Positions 33,415-43,900 of a DNA stretch of 64,000 nucleotides are shown piece after piece. The notes under the pieces were generated by a model. It saw only the letters and a list, made by a program, of their open reading frames with translations, did no database searches and had not been told where the DNA came from. Both the position numbers and the translations under genes were made by a program. Within the stretch, counting starts at the first letter, position 1; each line of letters opens with the position of its first letter. This stretch comes from Pocillopora verrucosa (lineage: Eukaryota > Cnidaria > Anthozoa > Scleractinia > Pocilloporidae), in NCBI RefSeq assembly GCF_036669915.1, contig NC_089318.1, positions 23,404,725 through 23,468,724 on the forward strand, in the 5' to 3' direction.

Positions 33415-33905
33415 TACACTGCTTCGTGAATAGATGCATTGACAACACAAATTTTAAACTTTTTCCTTGTTGATTAACACATGATGCCTTAACAACGCAA
33501 CTTTTAAACTGCTTCCTTGTCGATAACCACATGATGCACAGACACCGCAAATTTTTAACTGCTTCCTTACTGAGAAGAGCACGATGCATTGACAATGCAA
33601 CTTTAAAATTGCTTCCTTGATGATAACCAAATGATGCGAAGACACCGCAACTTTTTAATTGCTTCCTAGATGAGAAGAACATGATGCATCGACACCGCAA
33701 CTTTTTAACTGCTTCTTGTTGAGAAGAACATGATACATTGACGCCGCAGCTTTTAAACTGCTTCCGATTTGATGAACACATGCGGCAAAGACTGCACAAC
33801 TTTTCACTGCCTCCTTATTCAAAAGCACATGATGTATAAACACCACAACTTCTAAACACCTTCCTTCTTGACAAACACATGATGCATTGACACCATATCT
33901 GACCA
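33415..33905. repeat. 50-bp minisatellite, about 10 copies
   Basis: The word GCTTCC(T) recurs at 33461 (as TTTCC), 33511, 33561, 33611, 33661, 33711, 33760, 33809 and 33859, a period of 50 then 49 bp. The consensus is roughly GACACCGCAACTTTTTAACTGCTTCCTT(G)-TGA-AA-CACATGATGCATT. Because 50 is not a multiple of three and no unit has a stop in any minus frame, the minus strand shows a long open frame that cycles through three readings. This is not evidence of a gene. Confidence 0.85.
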
Positions 33906-34329
33906 AACATGGTACCATTTGATTTCCGTGATCCAACTTGACCGATGAAGGTATAAAGTGTTTCAATGAAGCACAATCCTTTAGGCTGGAAAAGAAGAGC
34001 ATTTGAAGTGAATTACCCATGCTGTCAATTTTCCATCAGTTTAAATTCAAAATTTCAGTTGAATTTTATGAATAGCTCAACTTGATACTTCATGAATTTT
34101 CAATATCTCTGATTCAATTCTTACCTAAAGAGGTAACCAGCTCTCTTTCTACCGGTACAGCCCTCTTGGTTAGTCCACTACATCGCTGACTTGAAAACTA
34201 ACTTGAATTGATCTGTCAATTGATTCTACCAAAACAGTACCTGCATCTAATTCACCTGCTGATCAAACACTTAAAAGGCAAATTAAATGTAATGCTTAGT
34301 AAGAGAGAAAAACAATAATTGCAAGACGT

Positions 34330-34740
34330 CTGTCTAGTTTAAATTGAAAGGCGTCTAACTCCAAAATCGGTAGATCTGAGGTTTGAATCCTCATGAGAGT
34401 CGACCAGAAACTTTAGTTTCAAACTTTTCACGTGTAATTTCATTTTAAAGTCGACCGAGCATTTCATACCGATATTGCAAGGTCTGAGGTTTGAATCCTC
34501 ACGTCAGCTTACCCATAATTTTCTCTTTCTACTCCGCTGCACGAGCATTTTATTGTGATAGTTGATAAAATGAGGTTTGAATCCTCACGAAACGTCTACC
34601 CAAATGTCTTCCTCTGCCCAGCTGGTAGAGCAGATTGCGAAGCTTTAAGGTCTAAGGTTTGAGTCCTTATGGTTGGTGACCCAGCTGTTTTGCCTTTTTT
34701 TGCTCAGCTGATAAAGTGATCTGTAATTTTCCTGAGAGAT
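34330..34740 (+). repeat. tRNA-like repeat array, block I (units a-b-c-d-e)
   Basis: Four successive units each carry a B-box/T-arm-like GAGGTTTGAATCCTC or AAGGTTTGAGTCCTT (34378-34392, 34486-34500, 34572-34586, 34654-34668). Upstream of them are A-box/D-arm-like words; the best is CCCAGCTGGTAGAGCAG near 34617. The spacing between GGTAGAGC and the T-arm word is 24-27 nt, close to a real tRNA. A fifth decayed unit (GCTCAGCTGATAAAGTGATC) closes the block. The acceptor stems are not tRNA-like, so these are tRNA-derived repeats rather than tRNA genes. Confidence 0.75.
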
Positions 34741-36069
34741 AATTGATTTTGGACCCACGTAACATAGGCAATTAGTTACTGTGGTCCCTCTCAAGTTAAG
34801 CTCTACATGCTTCAGTCGCCATTATTGAGTTCTGGGAGACTAAGGTGTCTCATTCTTTATTTACTAAGGACCGCCAATGGTTTTTTAAATACCCTTGACT
34901 TTGAATGTCAAATATGCCAGAGGAAAAAGAAATTACAATCCCTGCTTGAATAAAGACACAATCCTCTGGTGGTTACAGCCGACACCTGAAATGGGTCTGG
35001 ACCTCCGGGTTTGAGACCTATGTATCGACTATTCTCGTTTCATCAAAAAACAAAAACAAACAAATATATAAAACATAAAACAAAAATGAAACGAGCTTAC
35101 GCCGAGGTACCAGACGGGCGAGACCGAAGTATGGGCAATCTGCACTGCACCTCTCCTCGGGACGCGAAATAGACAAGCACCGAGTGGAGTGCACGAAACC
35201 CTCCACTCAGCTGGGATCGCCTTCTTTGGGCAGACTGCGTGAGGTTCGAATCCTCACAAGGGACTCAGGTTGTAATATTTGTTTCCTCAGTATCCTATAT
35301 ACGGTACCATTTGATTTCGGTGATCCAACTTGTCCCCTGACGGCTGTAAAGTGTCTTTTTCTTAAGCTGAAAAAGAAGATTGCTTTAAGTAAATGACTTG
35401 TGCTGATAGACTACCACATTGAATTGAAATCTCCTAAACTCCTTCTATATTCTATATTCTTTATGAATGAGAAGAGGGAAGCTTAGTTACATACAAGTGA
35501 CTCTTTTTTTGTTATTATTCATTCGTTTTGCTGTGATTTTTATTTCATTTCCCTGTTCACTTTAAATGTTCGGTCTTCCTTCTTTTCCAGAAGTGCACAA
35601 TTCATGATTGTCGCTAAAACGTAAAAGCAGTTCTTAGCCAGTCTAGACTCAATATTCCAGTTGCCTTTAAAATATATACTTAAACATAACGCGTTTACTC
35701 ACATAAATAGCTCAATCATATTTCATGAATTGTTAATATCTCTGATTGAATTCTCACCTGAACAGTTCAGCAGCCCTCAGTAGACGTAACACACTGTTGA
35801 TTGGTCAACTAGATGACTGTGATGAAATCCAATATGAATTGATCTGGTGTTTGATTCCAGCTGAACAATAACGGCATCTATATCACCTGTTGATCCAACA
35901 CTCAAGAAGCATACAAAATACAATGCTTAGTGTGAGATAAGAACAGCAACTGCACGGCGTTTTTAATTATTCTTCAGCAGGTAGGGTATCTGACAGCAAA
36001 ATCGGTAGATCTGAGGTTTGAATCCTCATGGTAGTCGACCAGCAACTCTCGTTTAACATGTTTAACATG
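34378..36069 (+). repeat. Higher-order repeat of ~1.6 kb, first copy
   Basis: The block a-b-c-d-e plus a ~1.2-kb spacer is followed by unit a again (T-arm word at 36013), a period of 1635 bp. The spacer (34745-35960) includes TGTGGTCCCTCTCAAGTTAAGC, ATGGGTCTGGACCTCCGGGTTTGAGACC and a further tRNA-like unit at 35196-35275 with CACTCAGCTGGGATCG and GAGGTTCGAATCCTC. The same order recurs at 43901-45472. Small frames at 35184-35396 and 44618-44830 are near-identical only because the repeat is duplicated. Confidence 0.75.
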
Positions 36070-36298
36070 TGTAGTGTGACCTTCAAAAATGTTCTAGAAG
36101 TAGCTGTGTCATGCTGAGTCATCCCCGAATCAATATATAGATAGAATCTGCTGTAATGTTACGGAACGTTCTAGATCCTCAACTGGACCTATAAAAGCCG
36201 AGCTTGTAACTAGATGTAGAGAGTAGTTTAGTTGCTGGTATTGCCCAACAGATATCAATAAAGGTGTATGCTGCAGAATACAAGACGTCCACACTTCA
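36070..36298 (+). repeat. 5' LTR of the outer gypsy-type element
   Basis: 229 bp bounded by TG (36070) and CA (36298), with TATAAAAG at about 36191 and AATAAA at about 36258 in promoter/poly(A) order. A primer-binding-type sequence TGGTGTCAGGATGTGG follows directly at 36299. No matching 3' LTR is present in the window. Confidence 0.7.
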
Positions 36299-36538
36299 TG
36301 GTGTCAGGATGTGGATTACAAAATTGAAGATAACTTTCGTCGATCCAAGCAAAGACAGAAGAATTAATCGCGGGCGCTTACAGAATCCAGCGGTGTTATT
36401 GGACAGACCGGAAGCCCTAACACTGCCACTTGTGACATTTGAAGTGAATTTCGAGGTTCACACATTAAGGAAACTGCATTTCCGCGAAAGGCCAGAGCCT
36501 AGCGAACGTCTCACAAGGACAACAAAAGAATTAACAGG

Positions 36539-37430
36539 ATGGACGATCAAGAGGACCCTCCGGTGCAAGAGAATCCTCCAGAGGCTCCTCTAGCGCAACC
36601 TATTGTGCCACCTACACAGATGATGATCTACAGTCAGCTACCAACGCCACCTCCAATGAGTCTCAAGGGAAACCTGGCAGAGAACTGGACTTTTTTCAGA
36701 GAGAGTTGGGAGAGCTTTAAGATAGCAACTGAACTTGATAAAAAATCCAAACCAGTCATTTTGGAAACTCTTAAGATAGTTCTGGGAAGAGAAACTTACC
36801 AAATAGTAAAAAATCTGCCTGTAGCTGATCGCACAGATCCTGATAGTTTCTTGCAGGCCCTGACGCAGCATTTTGAACCACAAAGGAATATTATTTTTGA
36901 GCGTTACCTGTTCAACAGTGCCAACCACGGAAATGAAAACACCGATCAATACCTGAACAGACTGCGGAAGCTAGCGTCAACCTGTGCTTATGGCGCTCTG
37001 TGTGACGAACTGATTCGAGACAGACTGGTCATTGGAATCAAAAGCCATGAAGTCAGAAAACGACTACTCCGTGAGAAGACTCTCACTCTTAATACAGCCT
37101 TAGACATAATTAGAGCTGCAGAAACAGCCAGCGATCAACTGAAAAAGATTGATGGAGAAATAGAAACTTCAATACACGCTGTCAAGTACAAAGGAAAGAA
37201 ACCAGATTTTACACGACGAGTAGAAACGGTGAAACAATATAAATATTGAGGAACGAACTACAATTTGCGCCAGTGTCCGGCTTATGGAAAAAAATGCAGC
37301 AAGTGTAACATGAAGAACCATTTCACTAAGATGTGCAGAAGTCGAGATCAAGAATCTCAAAGGAGAACACAGAAACCTGTGAAGAGCGTTTCCAAGAAAC
37401 CTACGAGGAGTATTCATCCAATTGAAGAAG
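36539..37430 (+). pseudogene. gag of the outer element, broken by a stop
   Basis: An ATG at 36539 opens a 236-codon capsid-like frame (SLKGNLAENWTFFRESWESF, then a helical region typical of gypsy Gag). A TGA at 37247-37249 falls at the expected first cysteine of the zinc-knuckle region. The rest (CSKCNMKNHFTKMC, ~37293-37334) continues in the same frame from 37250. Confidence 0.7.
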
Positions 37431-38640
37431 CCGAACCAGCAATCACTGATGATGAAGTTCACTGCATGTATTCAGTCATTGACAGCAGCCGTTCTAAATA
37501 CATGATTCAACCTCAGCTGAGAAGGGGACGGACAAGTGATTGGATTGAGGTGACCATGCAGATTGATAGCGGATCAGAGGCTAATTGCTTGAGAATGGAA
37601 GATTTTATAAAGATTCAAAACCGACCAGACTTGAAGAAAACTCGTGTCATTTTGAAAGCGTACAATGGAGAAAGTGTGTTTCCCAAAGGTGAAGTCTGCC
37701 TTGACATCCAGATTGGTGGAAAAATAACCAGAGCAAAATTCTTAGTGGTTGATAATGCTCCAAGTTCACTGTTATCAGGAAAAACATGTGAGGAGTTAGA
37801 ACTCCTGTCTACTAAAAGAGAATTACTCGTCAACTCAGTTTCTGACGTAAAAGAGTTGATCAAGGATGCTATTTTACGAGAACACAACGATGTATTCACT
37901 GGGCTAGGGTACATTGGAAATTACAAGATTGAACTGACAGAAGGAGCAGTACCGAAACAAGATGTGTCTAGAACCGTACCCGTCGCACTGAGAGACGATC
38001 TCAAGAAGAAACTTCATGAAATGGAGCAGAAAGGCCACATAGCGAAAGTTGATGAACCAACAGACTGGGTGAGCAGTGCAGTATATGTGAAGAAGCGCAA
38101 TGGCCAACTACGTGTTTGCCTGGATCCCAGAGAATTGAACAAGCATGTCAAAATACCAAAGCTCTGTCTTCCAACCATTGATGATGTGACCTCCAGGCTT
38201 GTTAAAGCGCAAGTGTTCACAGTCCTGGACGCAAAAGATGGATTTCTGCAAGTGAAGCTAAATGAGGACTCTAGCAAATTAACAACATTTCACACTTCTT
38301 TTGGTAGATACAAGTGGCTTAGGATGCCCTTCGGCATATGTAGTGCACCATAAGAATTTCAGAGACATGTAAATGAAATCATTGAGGGCCTGGAAGGAGT
38401 AACTGCTACAGCTGATGACCTGTTAGTAACTGGAGCAGGAAACACCCATGAACAAGCCTTGGCAGACCATGAGAGAAATCTGATTGCGTTGCTACAGAGA
38501 TGCAGGGAGCGAAACTTCAAACTGAACAAGGACAAGTTCGTCTTTAAACAACAGAAATTGAAGTACTGTGGTCATATCTTGACTTTTGAGGGTATTTTAC
38601 CAGACCCAGCCAAAATTGAAGCCATCACCCAGATGCCGAG
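37431..38640 (+). pseudogene. pol of the outer element, 5' half (protease, reverse transcriptase)
   Basis: The aspartic protease motif is IDSGSEANCL near 37563. RT blocks include the LRVCLDPRELN region near 38107, DAKDGFLQVKL near 38230 and RMPFGICSAP near 38322. A TAA at 38351-38353 interrupts directly after that. The catalytic region reads ADDLLVTG near 38413. The frame is cut at 38640 by the nested insertion. Confidence 0.75.
38636..38640 (+). repeat. Target-site duplication CCGAG, left
   Basis: CCGAG directly precedes the left LTR of the nested element; the same five bases follow the right LTR at 42935-42939. Confidence 0.85.
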
Positions 38641-38736
38641 TGTTATATATACCGCTGACCTTTTGTAGGCTCAGCAAGATATAAAACACGTGTGTTGTTT
38701 AAATCCAACATGGCGGTCGAGTGTTGGTATGTAACA
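38641..38736 (+). repeat. Left 96-bp LTR of the nested element
   Basis: TGTTATATATACC...GGTATGTAACA, beginning TG and ending CA. It is followed immediately by a primer-binding-type TGGTGTCAAAATAGTGGG. It differs from the right LTR at 9 of 96 positions by eye. It contains AACATGGCGGTCG, a YY1-like word. Confidence 0.88.
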
Positions 38737-38791
38737 TGGTGTCAAAATAGTGGGATTTCGAGCGCCGCTGAACGAAACTTAGCACAAAGAT

Positions 38792-39630
38792 ATGGCAAAA
38801 GGACCACTCAACAAGTGCACGGAAAAAGAGAAAATGTGCAACCTGATGAGCTTTTTCGGTGACAAGGGCCGAGAGATTTACCTCACTTTCCAGTGGAACA
38901 CTGTTCTAGTTGGATCGGGGGAAAACAGACGTGACATCAGTGAAAGGGACATACTTGAACGAGTCGCCGAAAAATTCAAAGCACACCTCGAAGCTAAAAA
39001 GAACCCAATAATGGCGGCAGTGAAATTCGATCGAAGACGCCAACTGCAAGGGGAAACGTTTGATTCCTTCGTCACTGACCTCAAACTCCTAGCCCGAGGG
39101 CTAGACATGACCGAGACAAATAAGTTAATTCGGAACGCCATCGCGTGTAAATCACTGGATGAACGAGTACGACAACGTTGCCTGGAAAAAAGCAAAACCT
39201 TACACTCGAAACAGCCATCAGCATCGGTCGAATTTTCAAGGCCACAAGGGACGGAATGCAGGTGATGTCAGGTGAAGACCCGAGAATTGAAGTTAGTAAA
39301 GTAACATGGAAGAAGGACTCGTATAGGCAGCATAAAAAGGCGAGAAATTTCAAGAAACCGAAAGGTAACAATGAGCAGGCTCAGAAATGTGACAGGTGTG
39401 GATACAATGCACACAAGCCACAAGAAAAGTGTCCAGCCAAGAATGAATCGTGTAATAAATGCAGGAAAATCGGACACTTTTCCCAAGCGTGCAGAAGTCG
39501 GAAAAGTATTGTTAACGTGTTGAGTGAAACAGACTATTCGGGAGACGAATATTCCAGTGATGAGGAAGGTGCTGAAGGTGCTAGCAAGTCTAGAAATAAA
39601 CAGGATCAACGACAACCAGAACCCAGGTGA
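38792..39630 (+). pseudogene. gag of the nested element (frameshifted)
   Basis: It starts at the ATG at 38792 (KGPLNKCTEKEKMCNLMSFF). The frame is lost near 39200 and the continuation is in another frame. Two zinc knuckles are visible near 39387-39495 (CDRCGYNAHKPQEKC and CNKCRKIGHFSQAC). Confidence 0.75.
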
Positions 39631-42600
39631 AAAGGACGAATGGTGTGAATTCCTGGAAGTGGGCAATAGCACCCTGTTTTGTCAGCTCGACACTGGTGCC
39701 TATGCAAGTGTGATTAACACCACCCAGCTCAGACAAATAGCACCAAATGCCCCTATTAAGAAAACCAAGAAGACTTTGGTTTCCTATAACCAACACCAGA
39801 TCAAACCAAAGGGTTACGTCACCCTTCCAGTGCGATTTAAAGACAAGAAGTTAAATGTAAACTTCTATGTTATAGATAGCAAGCAAAAACCAATACTGTC
39901 AGGCAAAGTCTGTCAAGCCCTCGAATTGGTCCAGCGAGTGCATAAAATAGATGTGAACCTTAAGGAGTTGTTGAATCAACACCCTGGTTTGCAAAAGGCA
40001 TCTGGAGTCATGCCAGGAACCTACTCAATCAAAATTGACCCCACAGCAACGCCAGTGGTACATGGTCCTCGCAGACAACCCACAGCACTCATTCCAAGCT
40101 CATAGAAATGGAGAAGGAAGGGCATCTAGCCAAAGTTACACAGCCCACTTATTGGGTCAATTCCATGGTGGTGTCAAGTCGAGGTGACAAGATCAGGATC
40201 TGTTTAGGCCCAGGAGACCTGAACAAAGTCGTTAAGCGGAATATTATCCAATACCTACAGTTGAAGAAATTTCAGCCAAAACACCTGATGCCAAAGTGTT
40301 CACAGTCCTTGACGCAAAGAGTGGCTGACTTGACTAAGAGTCCAGCCTACCAACAACTATGAACACTCCAATGGATCGATACAGATGGTTGAAGGTACCT
40401 TTTGGAATTAAATCAGCTCCAGAGATGTATCAAAGGACCATGAATGAAATGTTGGAAGGTATCGATCATGCATATGCCATTATGGATGACATATTAATTA
40501 CAGGTAGTAACGTTGCTCATCATGACTCGGTGCTAGAGGCAGTACTCCAGCGAGCCAAAAGCTACAACCTCAGGTTGAATTTTGAAAAGGTTAAAGTACG
40601 CAAGCCCGAAGTTCAATATGTGGGCCACATTATCTCAGCAGAAGGACTCAAACCTGACCCAGAAAAAGTGAAAGCCATGAAGGATATGCCACCTCCAGAA
40701 ACAAAAGAGGATGTACGCCGATTCTTGGGATCCATACGATATTTGGCCAGGTTCCTCCCAATGCTTGCAGAAGTTGAAACCCGGTTGCGAGAGCTCACTA
40801 GAAAAGAAGTACTTTTCCACTGGGATAAGCCACAGGCAGATGCATTCCAAAAGCTTAAAGATATGTGCTGTAAAAGCCCCTGTGCTAGCCTACTATGATA
40901 TCAACAAGGAAGTGACCATACAATGCGATGCTAGCAAGGAGGCAGTGGGTACGGTCCTACTCCTAGAAGGAAGGCCAGTAGCTTACGCGTCTCGCAAACT
41001 TCGAGAATCTGAAATCAACTGGGCCCCAATTGAGAAAGAAATGCTGGCAATTGTGTTCAGTACACAGAAATTTAGAGAGTACATTCTAGGCAAAACGACA
41101 GTGGTTCAGACCGACCATAAGCCCCTAGAGACAATTTTCCGCAAACCAATAACAACGGCACCATTAAGATTACAGGCAATGATGCTGAAAGTAAGCGATT
41201 ATGACCTAAAAGTGGGGTATCTTCCTGGCAAGAAGCAAGTTCTCGCTAATACCATTAGCCGAGCAAGTCTGAATGAACTACAAGCGGACGAAGATGAGAT
41301 ACAAGTAAACGTGCTGGAAAGAATATCCATTTCAGAGCCAAAGTATACAGAACTCCAACAAAAAACTGCAAACGAGTTCCATGAGCTGTACGCTATGATT
41401 CAAGCAGGGTGGCCAGAAACAAAACGACAGATCCCACACAGCATACGAGAATACTGGGAGTCACGTGATGAACTTGCAGTTTTAGATGGTGTAATCGACA
41501 GAGGGATGAAGATTGTGGTACTCCCGTCCATGAGACCAGCCATGCTCGCCTTAATACACGGAACACACCTTGGAATTGTGAAGTGCAAACAGAGGGCCAG
41601 GGAAGCGCTTTATTGGCCTGGAATGAGCGCTCAAATAGAAGACAAAGTAAAAGACTGTACTCTGTGACACAACTACGCGCCTGCACAGCAGAAACAGCCC
41701 CTCATGCCAAGTCCTGTCTCGAATCTGCCATGGGCGATGGCTGCTTCAGACATCTTCGCCTTTGAAAGATCGTCATTACCTGGTACTGGTTGATTATTAC
41801 TCCAAGTACATTGAAGTAACTAAACTCAATGACCTTACTTCCCAGGATACCATCGAAGCGCTGAAGGAACACTTCAGCAGACATAGTATTCCGGCAAAAC
41901 TGGTGACTGACTGCGGTGTCCAATACACAAGCAAACAATTTGAGACTTTTGCCAGAAGCTACAACTTTGAACATGTCCTAGTGAGTCCCAAGTACCCCCG
42001 TGCAAATAGAGAAGCTGAAGCAGCAGTCAAAACAGTAAAATCACTCTGGAGGAAAAACAACGACAAGAACAAAGCACTTCTGGAGTACAGAGCCACCCCA
42101 AGGGATCAACCTCTCTCCGTCTCAACTCTCCATGGGACGTAGGCTAAGGACGACACTACCACTAGCTTGTGGTCTGCTAGAGCCTGAGGCACACGACATC
42201 AAAGAGATAAGAGCAAGAATGAAGGATGGCAAAGAAAATTAGAAATACTACTATGATCACCGAGGTACTAAAGAGTTACCCCCGCTTAAGCCTGGTGATT
42301 TTGTTAGAGCGAAACCCGCAACGGGATCAAAGGAATGGAAAGCAGCGACGGTTGTGCAACAACATACATAACCCAGATCTTATATAGTCGATGTAGGGGG
42401 CCGAAGAATCAGACGAAATAGAGTGGCATTAAGAACAGACTCCCCCAAGTCACATGCAAACATCGAGAAGGCAGAGACAGATCCTGAGAAACCACGTGTA
42501 GTGCCGCATGCAGTGCCACCACCCATGCCAGACACACGTATGGAGAAGCTACCATTAGATTACCAGTCAGACCAGTCAGTCACAAGAAAAAGCCCAGCAA

Positions 42601-42704
42601 GAAAGATACCGCCTTCACCTGAAGTAGCAGCGACTGGGGGCTCGACCCTGTACACAACTCGAAGTGGCAGACAAGTCAAGAAGCCAGTGAAACTAGACCT
42701 ATAA
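39631..42704 (+). pseudogene. pol of the nested element (protease-RT-RNase H-integrase, multiple breaks)
   Basis: Protease LDTGAYASVI near 39688. RT begins near 40108 and has RWLKVPFGIKSAPEMYQR near 40385 and IMDDILITG near 40480. RNase H has CDASKEAVGTVLL near 40924 and TDHKPLETIF near 41111. The integrase zinc-binding region (HGTHLGIVKCKQRAREALYWPGM) ends in a stop at 41665. The core resumes in another frame with VLVDYYSKYIEV near 41783 and LVTDCGVQYTSKQF near 41901. A proline-rich tail ends at 42704. Confidence 0.8.
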
Positions 42705-42838
42705 TTAATTTTATTTTAAGTTGAAAACGTAGCAATAACAGACACCGTTAATTGTGCAAACACTTTCTGTTTCCGTTCAGTTACCATATATATATTTGTT
42801 GTTGTTGTTGTTGATATTATCAAAAGAGGGAAGGGGGA

Positions 42839-42934
42839 TGTTATGTATACCACTGACCTCTTGTAGGCTCAGCATGAAATAAAACGCGTTTGTTGTATAA
42901 ATCCAACATGGCGGTCGAGTGTTGATATGTAACA
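42839..42934 (+). repeat. Right 96-bp LTR of the nested element
   Basis: TGTTATGTATACC...GATATGTAACA, the same length as the left LTR, preceded by a polypurine tract and by a GTT trinucleotide run (42797-42812). Confidence 0.88.
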
Positions 42935-42939
42935 CCGAG
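42935..42939 (+). repeat. Target-site duplication CCGAG, right
   Basis: It matches 38636-38640. Outer-element coding sequence resumes directly afterwards. Confidence 0.85.
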
Positions 42940-43900
42940 ACCACGTAGTAAGACTGAAGTGAGAAGACTACTTGGAATGATCAATTATCTGGGCAAATTT
43001 TTACCTCAGCTGTCTGACGTATCTGAACCTCTCAGAAACCTAACCAAGGAGCAAAACCAATTCATGTGGTCGAAAGTTCACCAAGATGCCTTTAACAAGT
43101 TGACTCAGCTAATTTCAGAACCGCCACTTCTCCGTTACTACGACTTGGAGGAAGAAGTAACGATTGAGTCAGACGCAAGTGACTATGGACTAGGAGCTGT
43201 TCTACTTCAAGCCGGCGGACCAGTGGCATTTGCTAGTCGCACTATGACTGAGACTGAGAAACGTTACTCTCAGATCGAGAAGGAATGCCTCGCACTGGTG
43301 TTTGGTTGTACACGATTTGACCACTATCTCCATGGAAGAGAAAAGATTACAGCAGTCACAGATCATAAGCCTCTAGAAACCATACTTGCTAAAAGTATCA
43401 ACAGCGCGCCCAAGAGGTTACAACGCATGATGCTACGACTGCAAAAGTACCGCCTGAATATTGTGTACAAAAAGGGAACTCAGGTGTACATAAGTGATCA
43501 TCTGTCAAGATCTGCCATCCCCAACGGCCGAACGCAAAAGAAGGAAATAGATGATTATGAAGTCCTTACAATTCACGCAGAAGAACTTCTCATGAAAGAG
43601 ATCGAAGGAACAGATCCAAATGTCTTTCATAATATGACAGATGCAACCCCTCAGAAAGTAGCAACAGCAACCTCAAAAGATGGAAATCTCAGTCATGACC
43701 TTAGCTGAAATTATAGGTAATGGATGGCCTGAGGACAAGACGTAAGTACCGCCCAATGTCCGAGACTACTGGCCGTAAAGAGATGAACTAGCAGTTCAGG
43801 ATGGAATAATCTACAGAGGAACGAGAGTGCTCATTCCCACGGCTATGCGCCCACAGATGTTACCCAGGAGCAGAGGGATGCATGAGACCCGTACACGTAG
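42940..43900 (+). pseudogene. pol of the outer element, 3' part (end of RT, RNase H, start of integrase)
   Basis: The frame resumes after the insertion with VRRLLGMINYLGKFLPQL, the RT connection region. RNase H follows with ESDASDYGLGAVLLQ near 43169, ASRTMTETEKRYSQIEKE and TDHKPLETIL near 43360. The frame breaks at 43706. Out-of-frame remains of the integrase N-terminal zinc-binding region (RDYWP, DELAVQDGIIYRGTR) run to about 43900. Confidence 0.75.

Larger units (their letters stand above)
38641..42934 (+). mobile_element. Nested Ty3/gypsy-type LTR retroelement with 96-bp LTRs (degenerate)
   Basis: A complete-length 4294-bp element: LTR, primer-binding site, gag with CCHC knuckles, protease, RT, RNase H, integrase, C-terminal tail, purine-rich tract AAAAGAGGGAAGGGGG, LTR. 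It is flanked by CCGAG duplications. Gag and pol are split over several frames by indels and stops, so it cannot be active. The LTRs are unusually short for the group. Confidence 0.88.
36070..43900 (+). mobile_element. Outer Ty3/gypsy-type LTR retroelement, 3'-truncated and interrupted
   Basis: Order: 5' LTR, primer-binding site, gag, protease, reverse transcriptase. A nested element (38641-42934 plus target duplication) then intervenes, followed by the rest of RT, RNase H and the start of an integrase zinc-binding region. The end is lost at 43900, where tRNA-like array sequence resumes. The integrase core and 3' LTR are absent. Two internal nonsense codons (37247 and 38351) and lost 3' end mark it as dead. 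Confidence 0.8.

Noticed and set aside
33392..34020. Overlapping minus-strand frames with repeated Cys-rich segments
   Set aside because: They are translations of the 50-bp minisatellite in rotating frames, without conserved unit-by-unit protein sequence or plausible start.
35184..35396. 70-codon frame repeated almost identically at 44618-44830
   Set aside because: Its similarity follows from the 1.6-kb higher-order DNA repeat, and the frame covers a tRNA-like unit. No protein features.
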